Source: an uncultured Pseudomonadales bacterium (lineage in GTDB: Bacteria; Pseudomonadota; Gammaproteobacteria; Pseudomonadales; Azotimanducaceae). From it: 64,000 nt of DNA. The notes beneath the pieces were generated by a model. That model saw only the letters and a program-made list of their open reading frames with translations. It was not told the DNA's origin and made no database searches. Positions 26,164 to 35,617 of this stretch are shown in pieces. How positions within the stretch are numbered: the first letter of the stretch is position 1; every line of letters starts with the position of its first letter. The position numbers were made by a program, and so were the translations under genes. The DNA lies in the NCBI GenBank assembly GCA_951813515.1, contig OX638346.1, positions 1,729,617 through 1,793,616 of the forward strand, in the 5' to 3' direction.

Positions 26164-27363
26164 ATGCCCGCACTCGATGGATTGCGAATCCTAGACCTGA
26201 CGCAGTACGAAGCCGGGACTTCCTGCACCCAGGCCCTCGCCTGGCTTGGCGCGGATGTGGTGAAAGTGGAGGCACCGACTCACGGAGATCCCGGACGCGC
26301 GGTGGGTCGCAGTCCGAACAAGACGTACTCGGCGTATTTCTGCAACTGGAACGCGAACAAGCGCAGCGTCACAATCAATCTCCGCACAGCCGAGGGCCGC
26401 GACCTCCTGTTGCGTCTGCTGCCCAGGTTCGACGTATTTGTCGAGAACTACGGTCCGGGCGTAATGGAGCGTCTCGACCTCGAATACGAGACGCTGAAGG
26501 CTTTCCATCCGTCCCTGATCTATGCGTGCATCAAGGGATTCGGCACAACCGGACCGTATGCGGACTACAAGTGCTACGACATGGTCGCGCAGGCTGCGGC
26601 GGGTGCGTTCTCAGTGACCGGCGAGCACGACGGTCCGCCGTTGATCCCGGGTCCGACCACGGGCGACTCCGGCACGGGCGTGCAGATGGCAATGGCGATT
26701 CTTGCGGCCTACGTGCAGCAGTTGCGCACCGGTGAAGGCCAGCGGATCGAGATCTCGATGCAGGAAGCCATGACCTACTTCATGCGCACCCGGATTGCCC
26801 TGGGTGGCGCGTGGGGCCGGACGGCCAGCGAGCGCCGGGGCCGTTCCGGCGGCTGGCCACCGGTCGACCTCTATCCCTGCAAGCCTTTCGGAACCAATGA
26901 CTGGGTCTACATCATGCCCGTTACGGCGGAGCACTGGGACGCGCTTTGTGCCGCCAGTGATCGTCCCGATCTGCTGGTCGATCCGCGTTTCGAGAGCAAT
27001 CGCCTGCGCAGAGCGAACGGTGAGGCGCTATACGAGGAATTCGCCGCCTGGACGCGGGAGCATACGAAATACGAAGTCATGGAAACCCTCGGACCCGCGG
27101 GGATTCCCTGCGCCGCGTGCCTCGACACTGGCGAGTTGCACCATGATCGCCACCTGCTCGAACGCGACTTCGTGAAGCAGGTCGATCACCCGATGCATGG
27201 CGAAGTGCCGTTGCTCGGTTTCGCGCCGATCATGTCGAAATCCGATGTGCCCCTGCGCGCCGCTCCGCTCCTTGGCGAGCACACGGCGTCGGTGCTTGGC
27301 GACGAGCTCGGCCTCGACGCGGCGGAAATATCTTCGCTGCGGGAAGCGGGCTCGATCGGGTAG
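26164..27363 (+). CDS. CaiB/BaiF family CoA transferase
   Basis: 399 residues with the standard start LDGLRILDLTQYEAGTSCTQALAWLGADVVKVE and catalytic Asp in ADYKCYDMVAQAAAG. The substrate region includes FNWNANKRSVTINL. It follows the quinoprotein by 32 bp, so the two may share a transcript: alcohol oxidation followed by CoA transfer would be chemically sensible, but this is inference. Confidence 0.9.
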   Translation: MPALDGLRILDLTQYEAGTSCTQALAWLGADVVKVEAPTHGDPGRAVGRSPNKTYSAYFCNWNANKRSVTINLRTAEGRDLLLRLLPRFDVFVENYGPGVMERLDLEYETLKAFHPSLIYACIKGFGTTGPYADYKCYDMVAQAAAGAFSVTGEHDGPPLIPGPTTGDSGTGVQMAMAILAAYVQQLRTGEGQRIEISMQEAMTYFMRTRIALGGAWGRTASERRGRSGGWPPVDLYPCKPFGTNDWVYIMPVTAEHWDALCAASDRPDLLVDPRFESNRLRRANGEALYEEFAAWTREHTKYEVMETLGPAGIPCAACLDTGELHHDRHLLERDFVKQVDHPMHGEVPLLGFAPIMSKSDVPLRAAPLLGEHTASVLGDELGLDAAEISSLREAGSIG

Positions 27364-27505
27364 CCCGCATATTGCATCAAGACCAGCGAGGGCGCGGCCA
27401 GCGTAACCTGTTTCCGGCAGAGGATCCGAAAGACACGAATAACCTATTGAAAACAAATGGCCTTAGATTTATCAACAAGCGGCTTGGTGCAATAGGTGGG
27501 CTAGC

Positions 27506-29263
27506 TTACCTCCGGGCGGAAGCCGGTGTCGGCACGTCGACGTGGACGGTCACGATATCCATGTCGTAATACTGCTGATGCAGAACCGAGGACGCGACGT
27601 GCCGTAGCAGTCGAAGCGAGACCTCCTGCTCGGCGGGTGCCTCGGCGGTGCGCTCGCCCAAGAGCGCGATCCGGTCCTGCAGGTTCTCCTCTCCCGTGGC
27701 AGCGACGAATTCGAGGACCGCCTGGTCGCCTTCCTTGCGCGCAACCAGGCGCAGTTGCCGATGTTCGCCCTCGCCCTCTTCTTCCTTCTCGATGAGCGTG
27801 AGCAGGGTCTCCTCGCTGGCTGCCTCGAGGCGGTTCACCATCGCCTCGTCCCAGCCGCTGCGCGATGCGAAAGCGCCGAGAAACTCCCTGATCTTCGGCA
27901 GGGCCGAAACATCGACCCGGGTCTCGATTCGGGCGCGGCGCGGCGCGGTCAATTCGAGGAACAGGGACAACAGGATTGCCACCAGGCCCCCGGCTGTCAT
28001 GCCGTTCTGTAGTAGGCCACCGGCGAATTCGGAGAAGTACTCGGGAAATATCACGCCATTCTGGAAGCCCACGCCGGTCCAGAACGCGAGGCCCGTGACC
28101 AGTCCGCTTCGATAGTCGATTCCGTTCTGGATGACGACCCGCATGCCAACCACGAACAGCATTGCCATGAGCACGGTGATATAGGCTGCCGCCACCGGTC
28201 CGGGTATTGCCAGAACCACGGCGAGTGCCTTGGGCAGGAACGCCAGCGCGATGAACACGGCGCCCACGGCGACGCCGACGCTGCGCGCACCCACCCCGGT
28301 GAGTTCTGTCACCGAAACGCTCGTCGAATAAGTCGTGTTCGGCACCGTTCCGGCAAGCCCGGACAACAGGTTGCCCAATCCGTCCGCCGCCACCGCCCCC
28401 TGCACTGCGCGGAAGTTCACCGCCCGAGGCCGGCGCCAGGAGACGTGCTGTATGGCGATGGCATCGCCGACAGTCTCTATCGCGCCCACCAGGGTGACGA
28501 ATACGAATGCTGGGAGCAGTGCCCAGAATACCGGTCCAAAGCCCAGGTCGAGGCCGGGCCATTCGCCATCGGGAAGACCGATCCATGACGCCTTCGCCAC
28601 GAGGCCGATGTCGTAGAGGCCATAGGATCCCGCGACCACGGAGCCGGCGACGACGCCGATGACCGGTGCCCACAGGCGCAGCGCCCCTTTCGCCTTCAAT
28701 GCGATACCGGCGATGACGAGCAGTGTCGCGAGGGCGCTTACCGCTGCGGACTGGGTCGAGGCGCCTTCGGGTACCTGTTTCAGCATGTCGAAGATGATGG
28801 GCATGACCGTGACGGGTATCAGCATGATCACCGTCCCGGCGACGGCCGGCGTCAGCACCTGGCGGAGCAGGGAGAGTCGCGTCGACAGGATGAACTGGAA
28901 CAGCGACGAAATGACCACCAGCGTCGCGAGCATCGCCGGGCCGCCTTCGGCGATGGCCGTGATGCATACCGCGATGAAGGCGCCCGATGTGCCCATCATC
29001 AGCACGTAACCGGCGCCGATCCGACCGACGCGGATTGCCTGGACAATCGTGGTGACTCCACTGACGGCGACGGCCGCGAAAACGGCCCAGGACAGGAAAC
29101 CCTCGCCTCCGCCGGCGGCCCGGATCACGATCGCCGGAGTCAGCACGACGCCCGCAATGGTGAGGATGGCAAGTTGAAGGCCGAGGCCGAAAGCAAGTGG
29201 CGCCGGAGGTTTTTCGTCGGCTTCGTAGCGAACGCTTGTGCGATCGGTCTGGTCGGCTTGCAT
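27506..29263 (-). CDS. NCS2 (nucleobase:cation symporter) permease with C-terminal GHKL-like domain
   Basis: 585 residues from ATG 29263. Residues about 25-450 contain some 12-14 hydrophobic segments and NCS2 hallmarks (GAIETVGDAIAIQHVSWRR, QGAVAADGLGNLLSGLAGTVPNTTYSTS), typical of xanthine/uracil transporters. Residues about 455-585 are soluble: VNRLEAASEETLLTLIEKEEEGE then RLLRHVASSVLHQQYYDMDIVTVHVD resembles the N-box and last strand of HATPase_c_2 (RsbW-like) domains, though the ATP-lid glycines are weak. Normal NCS2 permeases end near residue 450, so the tail is an added cytoplasmic domain. Divergently placed from the DUF481 gene. Confidence 0.8.
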   Translation of the reverse strand: MQADQTDRTSVRYEADEKPPAPLAFGLGLQLAILTIAGVVLTPAIVIRAAGGGEGFLSWAVFAAVAVSGVTTIVQAIRVGRIGAGYVLMMGTSGAFIAVCITAIAEGGPAMLATLVVISSLFQFILSTRLSLLRQVLTPAVAGTVIMLIPVTVMPIIFDMLKQVPEGASTQSAAVSALATLLVIAGIALKAKGALRLWAPVIGVVAGSVVAGSYGLYDIGLVAKASWIGLPDGEWPGLDLGFGPVFWALLPAFVFVTLVGAIETVGDAIAIQHVSWRRPRAVNFRAVQGAVAADGLGNLLSGLAGTVPNTTYSTSVSVTELTGVGARSVGVAVGAVFIALAFLPKALAVVLAIPGPVAAAYITVLMAMLFVVGMRVVIQNGIDYRSGLVTGLAFWTGVGFQNGVIFPEYFSEFAGGLLQNGMTAGGLVAILLSLFLELTAPRRARIETRVDVSALPKIREFLGAFASRSGWDEAMVNRLEAASEETLLTLIEKEEEGEGEHRQLRLVARKEGDQAVLEFVAATGEENLQDRIALLGERTAEAPAEQEVSLRLLRHVASSVLHQQYYDMDIVTVHVDVPTPASARR

Positions 29264-29481
29264 GTTGCGAACCCTGCGCGAGGGAATGCTTCATTATGCG
29301 GGCAGCCTCGACTCTGTTTCCAATCTCGAGAGCGGTGAGATGTGAAGGAGGGCCGACAAAACACTGTGGTTGTGATGCCGCCCCGTCCTCGTTCCCGCGC
29401 GGCATCGGATGGCGCAAGGCACTTGACGCGAAAACCGATGTCGTGAAAGGTGCCGCATCCCCTTTCGGCAACCGATGTGGC

Positions 29482-30408
29482 ATGGCAAGAATCGTCGCAA
29501 TACTCCTCCTGTGGACCGTCGCATTCGTGGGCGTTGCGCGCGCGGACGTTGTGCACTTTGTGAACGGCGACCGGCTAACGGGTCGCCTGGTCGAGGCCGA
29601 GACAGGCTACATCGCGCTTGATGTGGCGAATATCGGTGTGATTGCGGTGCCCGTGGAAGCGGTCGAACAAATCGACGAAGAAGGCTCGGCGCAAGACGAC
29701 GTGGCCGCTTCGGCAGATTCCGAAGCCAGCGTACCGGCGAATGCCGGCGCTGGGCGCGGGGACGCGTGGGATGCAACGGCAGATGCTGGCGCGACGGTAT
29801 CCCGAGGCAATACCGATGCGGTTGATGTGGCGCTGGTGTTCGCGGCGAAACGTTCCGGGGTGCACTTTGATCACCTATTCGATGTGAACACCGCAAGATC
29901 ATCAGCCCGGGACGAAGTAACGCGGGACCAACTGGACATCGAGTACGACCTGCGCCGAAAGTTCGGCGACAAGTGGTATGCCGTCGGTAACTTCGAGTAC
30001 TATCGAGATGCGATCAAGGGCATCGACCAGCGTTACACGGCAGGCGCAGGCGGTGGTTACGCAATATTCGCGAGCGAGCGTGGCGCGTTGACCACCGACA
30101 TCGGGATAAGCCAGGTGCTGGAAGAGTCGATGTCGGCTCGGCAAAGTAATCCGGCGCTCCGCTGGGGCGTGGACTTCAACCGCTGGATCGTGCCGGAGCA
30201 GCTTGAAGTGTTCCACACGCACCAGTTGCTCAGCGTTCTGGACTCGAACCAAGGTCTTTTCTGGGATTCGGGCACGGGCGTTCGCCTGTACCTGAGCGAA
30301 CGCTGGAACATGAGCGTCCGCCTCGACGTGCAGCACGAAACGCAACCAACGCCCGGCCGCAGGAAGACTGATGCGACATCGATGATCGCCATCGGTGCCA
30401 AGTTTTGA
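29482..30408 (+). CDS. DUF481 outer-membrane beta-barrel-type protein
   Basis: 308 residues from ATG 29482. A signal peptide is evident (IVAILLLWTVAFVGVARA, then DVVHFVNGDRLTGRLVEAETGYIAL). After an Ala/Asp-rich linker, residues about 95-308 are amphipathic beta strands with the DUF481 character (GATVSRGNTDAVDVALVFAAKR, WYAVGNFEYYRDAIKGIDQRYTAGAGGGY) and a terminal residue Phe (IAIGAKF), the usual outer-membrane insertion signal. These proteins are putative salt-induced outer-membrane proteins. It is 22 bp from the convergent amidohydrolase. Confidence 0.85.
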   Translation: MARIVAILLLWTVAFVGVARADVVHFVNGDRLTGRLVEAETGYIALDVANIGVIAVPVEAVEQIDEEGSAQDDVAASADSEASVPANAGAGRGDAWDATADAGATVSRGNTDAVDVALVFAAKRSGVHFDHLFDVNTARSSARDEVTRDQLDIEYDLRRKFGDKWYAVGNFEYYRDAIKGIDQRYTAGAGGGYAIFASERGALTTDIGISQVLEESMSARQSNPALRWGVDFNRWIVPEQLEVFHTHQLLSVLDSNQGLFWDSGTGVRLYLSERWNMSVRLDVQHETQPTPGRRKTDATSMIAIGAKF

Positions 30409-30430
30409 GTCCCTGACAGCCCGAGGTGGA

Positions 30431-31741
30431 CTACCGCCTGAATATCACCTCGCCGCCGAGGATGGTCGCCGCGACGTGTTCATTCCGGAGCGACTCCCGC
30501 GCCGCCTGCCAGCTACGGTCCAGCAGGCACATGTCCCCGGTTTCGCCGACCGCGATGCGACGGGGCGCGCCACCGGGTTCTCCAGCCGGAGTCGTAAAGA
30601 GCGCGAGCGCCCGCTCTGGCGACAACGCTTCTTCAGCACCGATCACGCGGCCGTTCTTGGTCCTGCGCGTCACTGCGGCGCGCATCGCCGTCCACGGGTC
30701 CGGCCCGCCGAAGGGCGCATCGGTGCCGCCGCCGAGGGGAACCCCGGCGTCGAGAAAACCGCGGCAGCGGTACAGGTGACGATGATCGGCGGCGTCGACG
30801 TCCGCAAGGTATTGCTCGCCCCGTTCCGCGATGAAGTTGGGCTGTGTGACAACGGTCACCCCCGCTTGGACCACCAGCGCCATCGTCGCATCGTCCGTGA
30901 CCGACGCGTGTTCGATGCGTTCGCCGGGGATCGTTCCCGCATCGATGAGCGCGGACAGGGCGAATACGAGTTCAGCGCGCGTGACGCAGTGCGTCGCGGT
31001 GGGTCGGCCCTGCGCGTGCGCTTTGGCTATTCGGGCTCGGAGCCCGTCGAAGTCCGGCAGCGCGTACTCGTCGAGCATGATCTTCAAAGTACCCTGCGAT
31101 AGGTCATCGCCTCCCATTGCACACACGCGCTGCCGCACTCCCCGAGCGGTGATTTCCCCTGCGGTCGTGTCGTCGTTGGACGGGGTGGCGTCTGTCACTC
31201 CGGTGATGCCGTAGCTTGAGAGTTCCAGCGACAACGCCGCGAGATCGACATCGGTGGTAACGTGTTCGCGCAACCACTCGTCGCGGCGGAAAAGGCGGCC
31301 ATCGAAGGTGCCATCAAGTCCCAGGATCCGTGCTGCTGCGGAGTTCAGAAACCACATCTTGCCGGAGCGATGCTGCATCCGGACAGGACGCTCGCGCATG
31401 ATCGCGTCCAGCGCGCGTCGGTCCAGCATCCCTGCGACGGATTCGTGATAGCCGACGCCGCGTATCCATTCGCTGCCCGTGGCGCTCGCAAGTGCGGCGG
31501 CAAGCGCTTCGCGATCGGTGATTTCCGGTGGGCCGCATTTGACGGACCTGCGCGCGCCAGCGAGGGCGAACACGTGGATGTGGTGATCGTGGAGCCCCGG
31601 AAGCAGCGCTCCGCCCCGCGCCTCAAGAACTTTTTCGTCGCACTTTCCAATAAGCCCGGTGCCGATTTCGACGATGCGGCCGTCGCGACAGCGTACATCG
31701 ACGCGGTCTGAACCGAGTTCGGCGTCTCGAATCAGCAACAT
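30431..31741 (-). CDS. Amidohydrolase, YtcJ-like metal-dependent hydrolase
   Basis: 436 residues. The metal site HxH appears in LLPGLHDHHIHVFAL (His54, His56) and the later metal ligands in RPTATHCVTRAELVF and RIEHASV; the C-terminal Asp is in GGGTDAPFGGPDPW. The closing SPERALALFTTPAGEPGG...GETGDMCLLDRSW is the usual end of the amidohydrolase composite beta-sandwich. It hydrolyses C-N bonds of an unknown amide or cyclic substrate. It is transcribed convergently with the DUF481 gene. Confidence 0.88.
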   Translation of the reverse strand: MLLIRDAELGSDRVDVRCRDGRIVEIGTGLIGKCDEKVLEARGGALLPGLHDHHIHVFALAGARRSVKCGPPEITDREALAAALASATGSEWIRGVGYHESVAGMLDRRALDAIMRERPVRMQHRSGKMWFLNSAAARILGLDGTFDGRLFRRDEWLREHVTTDVDLAALSLELSSYGITGVTDATPSNDDTTAGEITARGVRQRVCAMGGDDLSQGTLKIMLDEYALPDFDGLRARIAKAHAQGRPTATHCVTRAELVFALSALIDAGTIPGERIEHASVTDDATMALVVQAGVTVVTQPNFIAERGEQYLADVDAADHRHLYRCRGFLDAGVPLGGGTDAPFGGPDPWTAMRAAVTRRTKNGRVIGAEEALSPERALALFTTPAGEPGGAPRRIAVGETGDMCLLDRSWQAARESLRNEHVAATILGGEVIFRR

Positions 31742-31817
31742 GGGTGATTAAACGACGGACAGGAGCACTTCGTCATGGATAACATCCGAATGTGAACTGG
31801 AACGCAAGGATTGACGA

Positions 31818-32084
31818 ATGTGCCGCAACATCAGGACTCTATTCAACTTCCAACCGCCGGCCACCGCAACGGAAGTGGAAGCGGCGGCCATGCAGTACGT
31901 ACGCAAGGTGAGCGGTTTCAGACAGCCGTCCCAAGCCAATCGAGATGCGTTCGACGAGGCGGTGCGGGCTGTCGCCGAAGCGACGGCCGCGCTGCTCTCG
32001 TCCCTGGTGACCAGCGCGCCGAGCCGGGACCGCGAGGTGGAGGCCGCCAGGGCGATGGCGCGGGCAAAAGCGCGATTTGGGTGA
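31818..32084 (+). CDS. DUF2277 family protein
   Basis: 88 residues matching the small DUF2277 family: MCRNIRTLFNFQPPATATEVEAAAMQYVRKVSGF...PSQANRDAFDEAV. The Cys2-Arg3 and LFNF motif are typical. Function unknown; the family occurs mainly in Actinobacteria and some Proteobacteria. It stands 98 bp before the enoyl-CoA hydratase operon. Confidence 0.9.
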   Translation: MCRNIRTLFNFQPPATATEVEAAAMQYVRKVSGFRQPSQANRDAFDEAVRAVAEATAALLSSLVTSAPSRDREVEAARAMARAKARFG

Positions 32085-32182
32085 TCTGCAGGAGGCTCAT
32101 GAGGGCCTTCGCGGCTTGGCCTGCGTCGACTTGCGCTCGAATGCAATAATTTGTCCGTCATCTCCCTGGAGATAGAAACCGC

Positions 32183-33154
32183 TTGGACAGTCCGTCTTCA
32201 ATTCCCGACCTTGTGGCCGGGCTGACATCGCCGGCTGCAGCCGAGGCGTTCTCGCCGCTCTGCGGAATGCCCTACGCGCTGGTCGCGCTCGATGGTCGTG
32301 CCGCGCCGGCCCCGTCGTATTGGCCGAACTGTCCCGTGATCGGGATTGGCGATGGGGTGGATGCGGCGCCCGACGTGGTGGACGTCGTGGTCGCATCGGA
32401 TACGGAGTTGGAGATCGTCACCGCGGCGATCGAGCGCAACCCGATAGCGTCCATGACGCTGGTAGGACTGTTGCGGCATAACGGGCGCGTCTCAACCGAG
32501 GATGCCCTGCTCGCGGAGTCTCTCGCGTATTCGACCCTGCAGCACGGCGCCGAATTCCAGTCGTGGCTTGCTTCGCGCCCGTCTCGTCGGATGCCGCCCG
32601 ACCCGGCGCCGTCCGTGATCGTCGATCGGGTACACGACGAACTCCATATCACGCTGAACCGGCCGCAAAGACGCAATGCCTATTCGTCCGGCTTGCGCGA
32701 TGCGTTGTGCGAGGCGTTGTACCTTGTGGCAGACGATCCGGGTATCGAGAAGGCGATCCTTCGCGGTGCGGGTGTCTGCTTCAGCGCCGGGGGCGATCTG
32801 GATGAGTTTGGCGAAGGTTCCGACGCGGGCCGTGCACATGCGTCGCGCCTCACGCGCAGCGCGGGCGCGATGTTGCATGCGCTCCGAGATCGCGTCCAGG
32901 CGCGGCTGCACGGGGCTTGCATTGGGGCTGGTATCGAACTGCCGGCGTTCGTCAACCGCGTCATTGCGCGGAAAGACGCCTTCTTCCGACTCCCCGAGGT
33001 CTCCATGGGGCTCGTGCCCGGTGCCGGGGGGACAGCCAGCATCCTGCCCCGAATCGGCCGCCGCCGACTGGCCTACATGGCGTTGACCGGCGAGCGAGTC
33101 GACGCGGCAACAGCGCTCGCGTGGGGCCTGGTGGATGAAATCGAGGCTGGTTGA
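32183..33154 (+). CDS. Enoyl-CoA hydratase/isomerase family protein with N-terminal extension
   Basis: 323 residues from TTG 32183; no ATG or GTG fits better before the conserved region. The crotonase core is at about residues 145-323: VHDELHITLNRPQRRNAYSSGLRDAL, the oxyanion-hole segment CFSAGGDLDEFG, HGACIGAGIELPAF, and PEVSMGLVPGAGGTASILPRIGR with the catalytic-side Glu. The first 140 residues (NPIASMTLVGLLRHNGRVSTEDALLAESLAYSTLQHGAEFQSWLA) are an extra domain that I associate with actinobacterial enoyl-CoA hydratases of this type. It is followed at 12 bp by two CoA-transferase genes. Confidence 0.85.
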   Translation: MDSPSSIPDLVAGLTSPAAAEAFSPLCGMPYALVALDGRAAPAPSYWPNCPVIGIGDGVDAAPDVVDVVVASDTELEIVTAAIERNPIASMTLVGLLRHNGRVSTEDALLAESLAYSTLQHGAEFQSWLASRPSRRMPPDPAPSVIVDRVHDELHITLNRPQRRNAYSSGLRDALCEALYLVADDPGIEKAILRGAGVCFSAGGDLDEFGEGSDAGRAHASRLTRSAGAMLHALRDRVQARLHGACIGAGIELPAFVNRVIARKDAFFRLPEVSMGLVPGAGGTASILPRIGRRRLAYMALTGERVDAATALAWGLVDEIEAG

Positions 33155-33166
33155 GGCCGAACTGCA

Positions 33167-34192
33167 ATGGATCGAGTGTTGGAAATCGGGGGATTCGCCG
33201 CCGGCTATTGCGGGCGGATGTTCGTGCAGGCGGGTTGCGAGGTCGTTCGTGTCGCGGCGGCATCGCTGGCGCCGAGCGAGCACGGTTCGACGGCGCTAGA
33301 CGTTTATCTTCACGACGGCAAGAGACACATCCAGACAGACGATCTGAAGATCATCGGCGAACTCGCGGACCGTGCCGATGTCGTTGTCGCCGAGACACCC
33401 ACTGCCGAGGGCCTGTTGGACCTTGGTTTCGATGACTGGCGCGCGCCGGTAAAGGCTGCCATTACGCCCTTCGGCCGCACGGGACCGAAAAGCAACTGGA
33501 GCGCTACGCCGGGCACGCTTCTGGCAATGGGGGGATACACCTATCTCATGGGCGATTCGGACCGGGTGCCACTGACCCTGCCGGGCCACTATGCGGAGTT
33601 CCAGGGCGGCGGTTTCGCCTATCTCGCGGCGAACGCAAGTCGACTGGCCGGAGAGGAGAACGTCATCGACGTCGGCATGTTCGAATCGGTCATGGCGTTG
33701 AGCCAGTTCACGACGGTGTTGTGGACCTGCGCGGGCGAGATTCGTTCCCGTCACGGCAACGACTTCCTTTACGCATCGCCGAGCAACCTGTATCGCTGCG
33801 CGGACGGCTGGGTCTACATCAATATCACTCGCGATTTCTGGGACGCCCTGGCCACGGCCGTCGATCGGCCGGAGCTCGTGATCGACCCGCGCTTTGAGAC
33901 GAATGCCGGCCGCATGGCCAACCGGGAGGCGCTGCACGAGATCCTGGACGAGGCCTTCGCGTCGTTGTCGACGGCGGAGGTGCTGGCGCGCGCGACGGAG
34001 TACAGGTTTCCCTGCGGTGAACTCAAGACCTTCGATGAGGTGTTGCAGGATCCGCATCTCGCGGAGCGCGACTTCTGGCAGCAGGTGGATGGTGCGTATG
34101 GTCGCGTCGCCTCTCCGCGCATCGGATGGCGGATGGACGGGTCATCGCCGCGACCTGCCAGTACTTCGGAACGGGAGCAGCGGCATGGCTGA
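33167..34192 (+). CDS. CaiB/BaiF family CoA transferase-like subunit, catalytic Asp missing
   Basis: 341 residues, shorter than the usual ~400. Its start (DRVLEIGGFAAGYCGRMFVQAGCEVVRV) and C-terminal ETNAGRMANREALHEILDEAF region are family-typical. At the loop GPKSNWSATPGTLLAMGG the position of the catalytic Asp (YDxxxQ in canonical members) is Pro. It overlaps the next CoA-transferase gene by eight bases, which suggests a two-subunit enzyme. Confidence 0.82.
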   Translation: MDRVLEIGGFAAGYCGRMFVQAGCEVVRVAAASLAPSEHGSTALDVYLHDGKRHIQTDDLKIIGELADRADVVVAETPTAEGLLDLGFDDWRAPVKAAITPFGRTGPKSNWSATPGTLLAMGGYTYLMGDSDRVPLTLPGHYAEFQGGGFAYLAANASRLAGEENVIDVGMFESVMALSQFTTVLWTCAGEIRSRHGNDFLYASPSNLYRCADGWVYINITRDFWDALATAVDRPELVIDPRFETNAGRMANREALHEILDEAFASLSTAEVLARATEYRFPCGELKTFDEVLQDPHLAERDFWQQVDGAYGRVASPRIGWRMDGSSPRPASTSEREQRHG

Positions 34193-35411
34193 CGGTCCAC
34201 TGCGGGGCGTGCGCATTCTGGATCTGACCCATGTCTGGGCCGGACCGCTCGGTACGCGTTTCCTTGCGGATCTAGGGGCCGAGGTAGTCAAGATCGAAGC
34301 GCCGATGGGCAGGGGGCCGCGGGAATTCCCGGTGAACGAGACCCTCGGCGGCTGGATCGATGGCGGCCCCGGCGACGAGCCTTGGAACCGGAACGCCATC
34401 TTCGTAAAGCTGCAGCGCAACAAGCGGAGCGTCGCTATCGACCTCAAGACGGATGCCGGCAGGGAAACGTTCCTGCGGTTGGTGCGGGTGGCGGACGTGG
34501 TGGTCGAAAACTTTCATTCCGTCACCATGTCGAGACTTGGGCTTTCCTACGAGGTCCTCGCGGCCGAGAATCCCTCAATCATCTACGTCGCCATGCCGGG
34601 CTACGGCATCGAAGGGCCGTACAGCCAGCGCGTGGCGTTCGGTCCTGCGGTCGAGGCTATGAGCGGACTTTCGGACGTCTTGGGATACGGACCAGACGAG
34701 CCGCGTAATACCGCCATGGCGTTGATGGACGCGGTCGCCGCGGTTAGTGCCGCGGGCGGAGTCGTGACCGCGCTGCGCCGCCGCAAGCAGACGGGCAAGG
34801 GGGCCTTCGTAGAAATGGCATTGCACGAAGCCGCTGTTTCCTTTTGCGGCCCCTGGCTAATCGAAAGTCAACTCGGGAAACCCGTCGAACGGCTCGCCAA
34901 CCGCCACCCGAAGATGGAGCCGCACGGCGTATATCCAAGCGCCGGAGAAGACCAATGGATTGCCATCGCATGCCGCAACGACGACGACTGGAGGGCGCTC
35001 TGCTCAGTCGTCCCGGGACTCGACGCCGATGCCGATTTCGCGACCCGACGACGCGACCGCTTGGAAATCGATGCGGTGATCTCGCGTTGGACCTCGCATC
35101 GCGACAAGTGCACCGCCGCCGGGGCACTGCAGACGGCGGCCGTCCCCGCTGGTCCGGTCAACACGACGCCGGAAATGCTGAGTGACCCGCAGGCGCGCGA
35201 ACGGAAATTCTTCGTGCCCCTCGAACCCGGACCGACATCGATGCCGGGCAATCCTATCAAGATGCAGGGAATCTCAAGCTCGGACTGGACGCCGTGCCCG
35301 AAGTTCGGTGCGGACAACGCGGCGGTGCTGAAGGACTGGCTCGACTACTCGGACGAAGAGATCGACGAACTGGAACGATCCGGGGTTATCGTGGATCGTC
35401 CGCCAGCGTGA
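34185..35411 (+). CDS. CaiB/BaiF family CoA transferase, second subunit
   Basis: 408 residues from ATG 34185, inside the end of the previous gene. LRGVRILDLTHVWAGPLGTRFLADLGAEVVKIEAP is a strong family N-terminus. The active-site loop reads GPYSQRVAFGPAVEAMSG, so the canonical Asp is replaced by Gly; this variant loop is widespread among subunits of two-component CoA transferases such as the benzylsuccinate enzyme. With the upstream hydratase and partner subunit it forms a three-gene operon, probably for activating and hydrating an unknown acid. The C-terminal part is full length. Confidence 0.86.
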   Translation: MADGPLRGVRILDLTHVWAGPLGTRFLADLGAEVVKIEAPMGRGPREFPVNETLGGWIDGGPGDEPWNRNAIFVKLQRNKRSVAIDLKTDAGRETFLRLVRVADVVVENFHSVTMSRLGLSYEVLAAENPSIIYVAMPGYGIEGPYSQRVAFGPAVEAMSGLSDVLGYGPDEPRNTAMALMDAVAAVSAAGGVVTALRRRKQTGKGAFVEMALHEAAVSFCGPWLIESQLGKPVERLANRHPKMEPHGVYPSAGEDQWIAIACRNDDDWRALCSVVPGLDADADFATRRRDRLEIDAVISRWTSHRDKCTAAGALQTAAVPAGPVNTTPEMLSDPQARERKFFVPLEPGPTSMPGNPIKMQGISSSDWTPCPKFGADNAAVLKDWLDYSDEEIDELERSGVIVDRPPA

Positions 35412-35449
35412 CCGTTTCGTTCGCTCCGGGAAGGAAGGGTGGCGTCGTC

Positions 35450-35478
35450 TTGTTCAAGGTCGGGCGCGTGCATACAAT
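35450..35478 (+). promoter_or_regulatory. Sigma-70 type promoter of tRNA-Lys
   Basis: TTGTTC at 35450-35455 (-35) and TACAAT at 35473-35478 (-10) are separated by 17 bp. The -10 box ends 18 bp before the mature tRNA 5' end, so initiation just ahead of the tRNA is expected. Confidence 0.7.
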
Positions 35479-35496
35479 GCACGCCGCTCGCGACCA

Positions 35497-35572
35497 GGGT
35501 CGTTAGCTCAGTTGGTAGAGCAGCGGGCTTTTAACCCGTTGGTCCTGGGTTCGAGTCCCAGACGGCCCACCA
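35497..35572 (+). tRNA. tRNA-Lys (anticodon UUU)
   Basis: 76 nt including an encoded CCA end. The acceptor arm pairs GGGTCGT with ACGGCCC (one G-U pair); the D-loop region is TAGCTCAGTTGGTAGAGCA, the anticodon loop CTTTTAA gives UUU, and the T-arm contains the GGTTCGAGTCC block. It lies next to queC, as in many gammaproteobacteria. Confidence 0.97.
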
Positions 35573-35617
35573 AAATCTTGCGGAACATCAGCACTAGCCC
35601 GCGCTTCAGAGTGAGTG

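Noticed and set aside
27501..29483. 660-codon frame over the NCS2 permease gene on the same strand
   Set aside because: Arg/His/Gly-rich translation without hydrophobic segments; the true frame has permease motifs.
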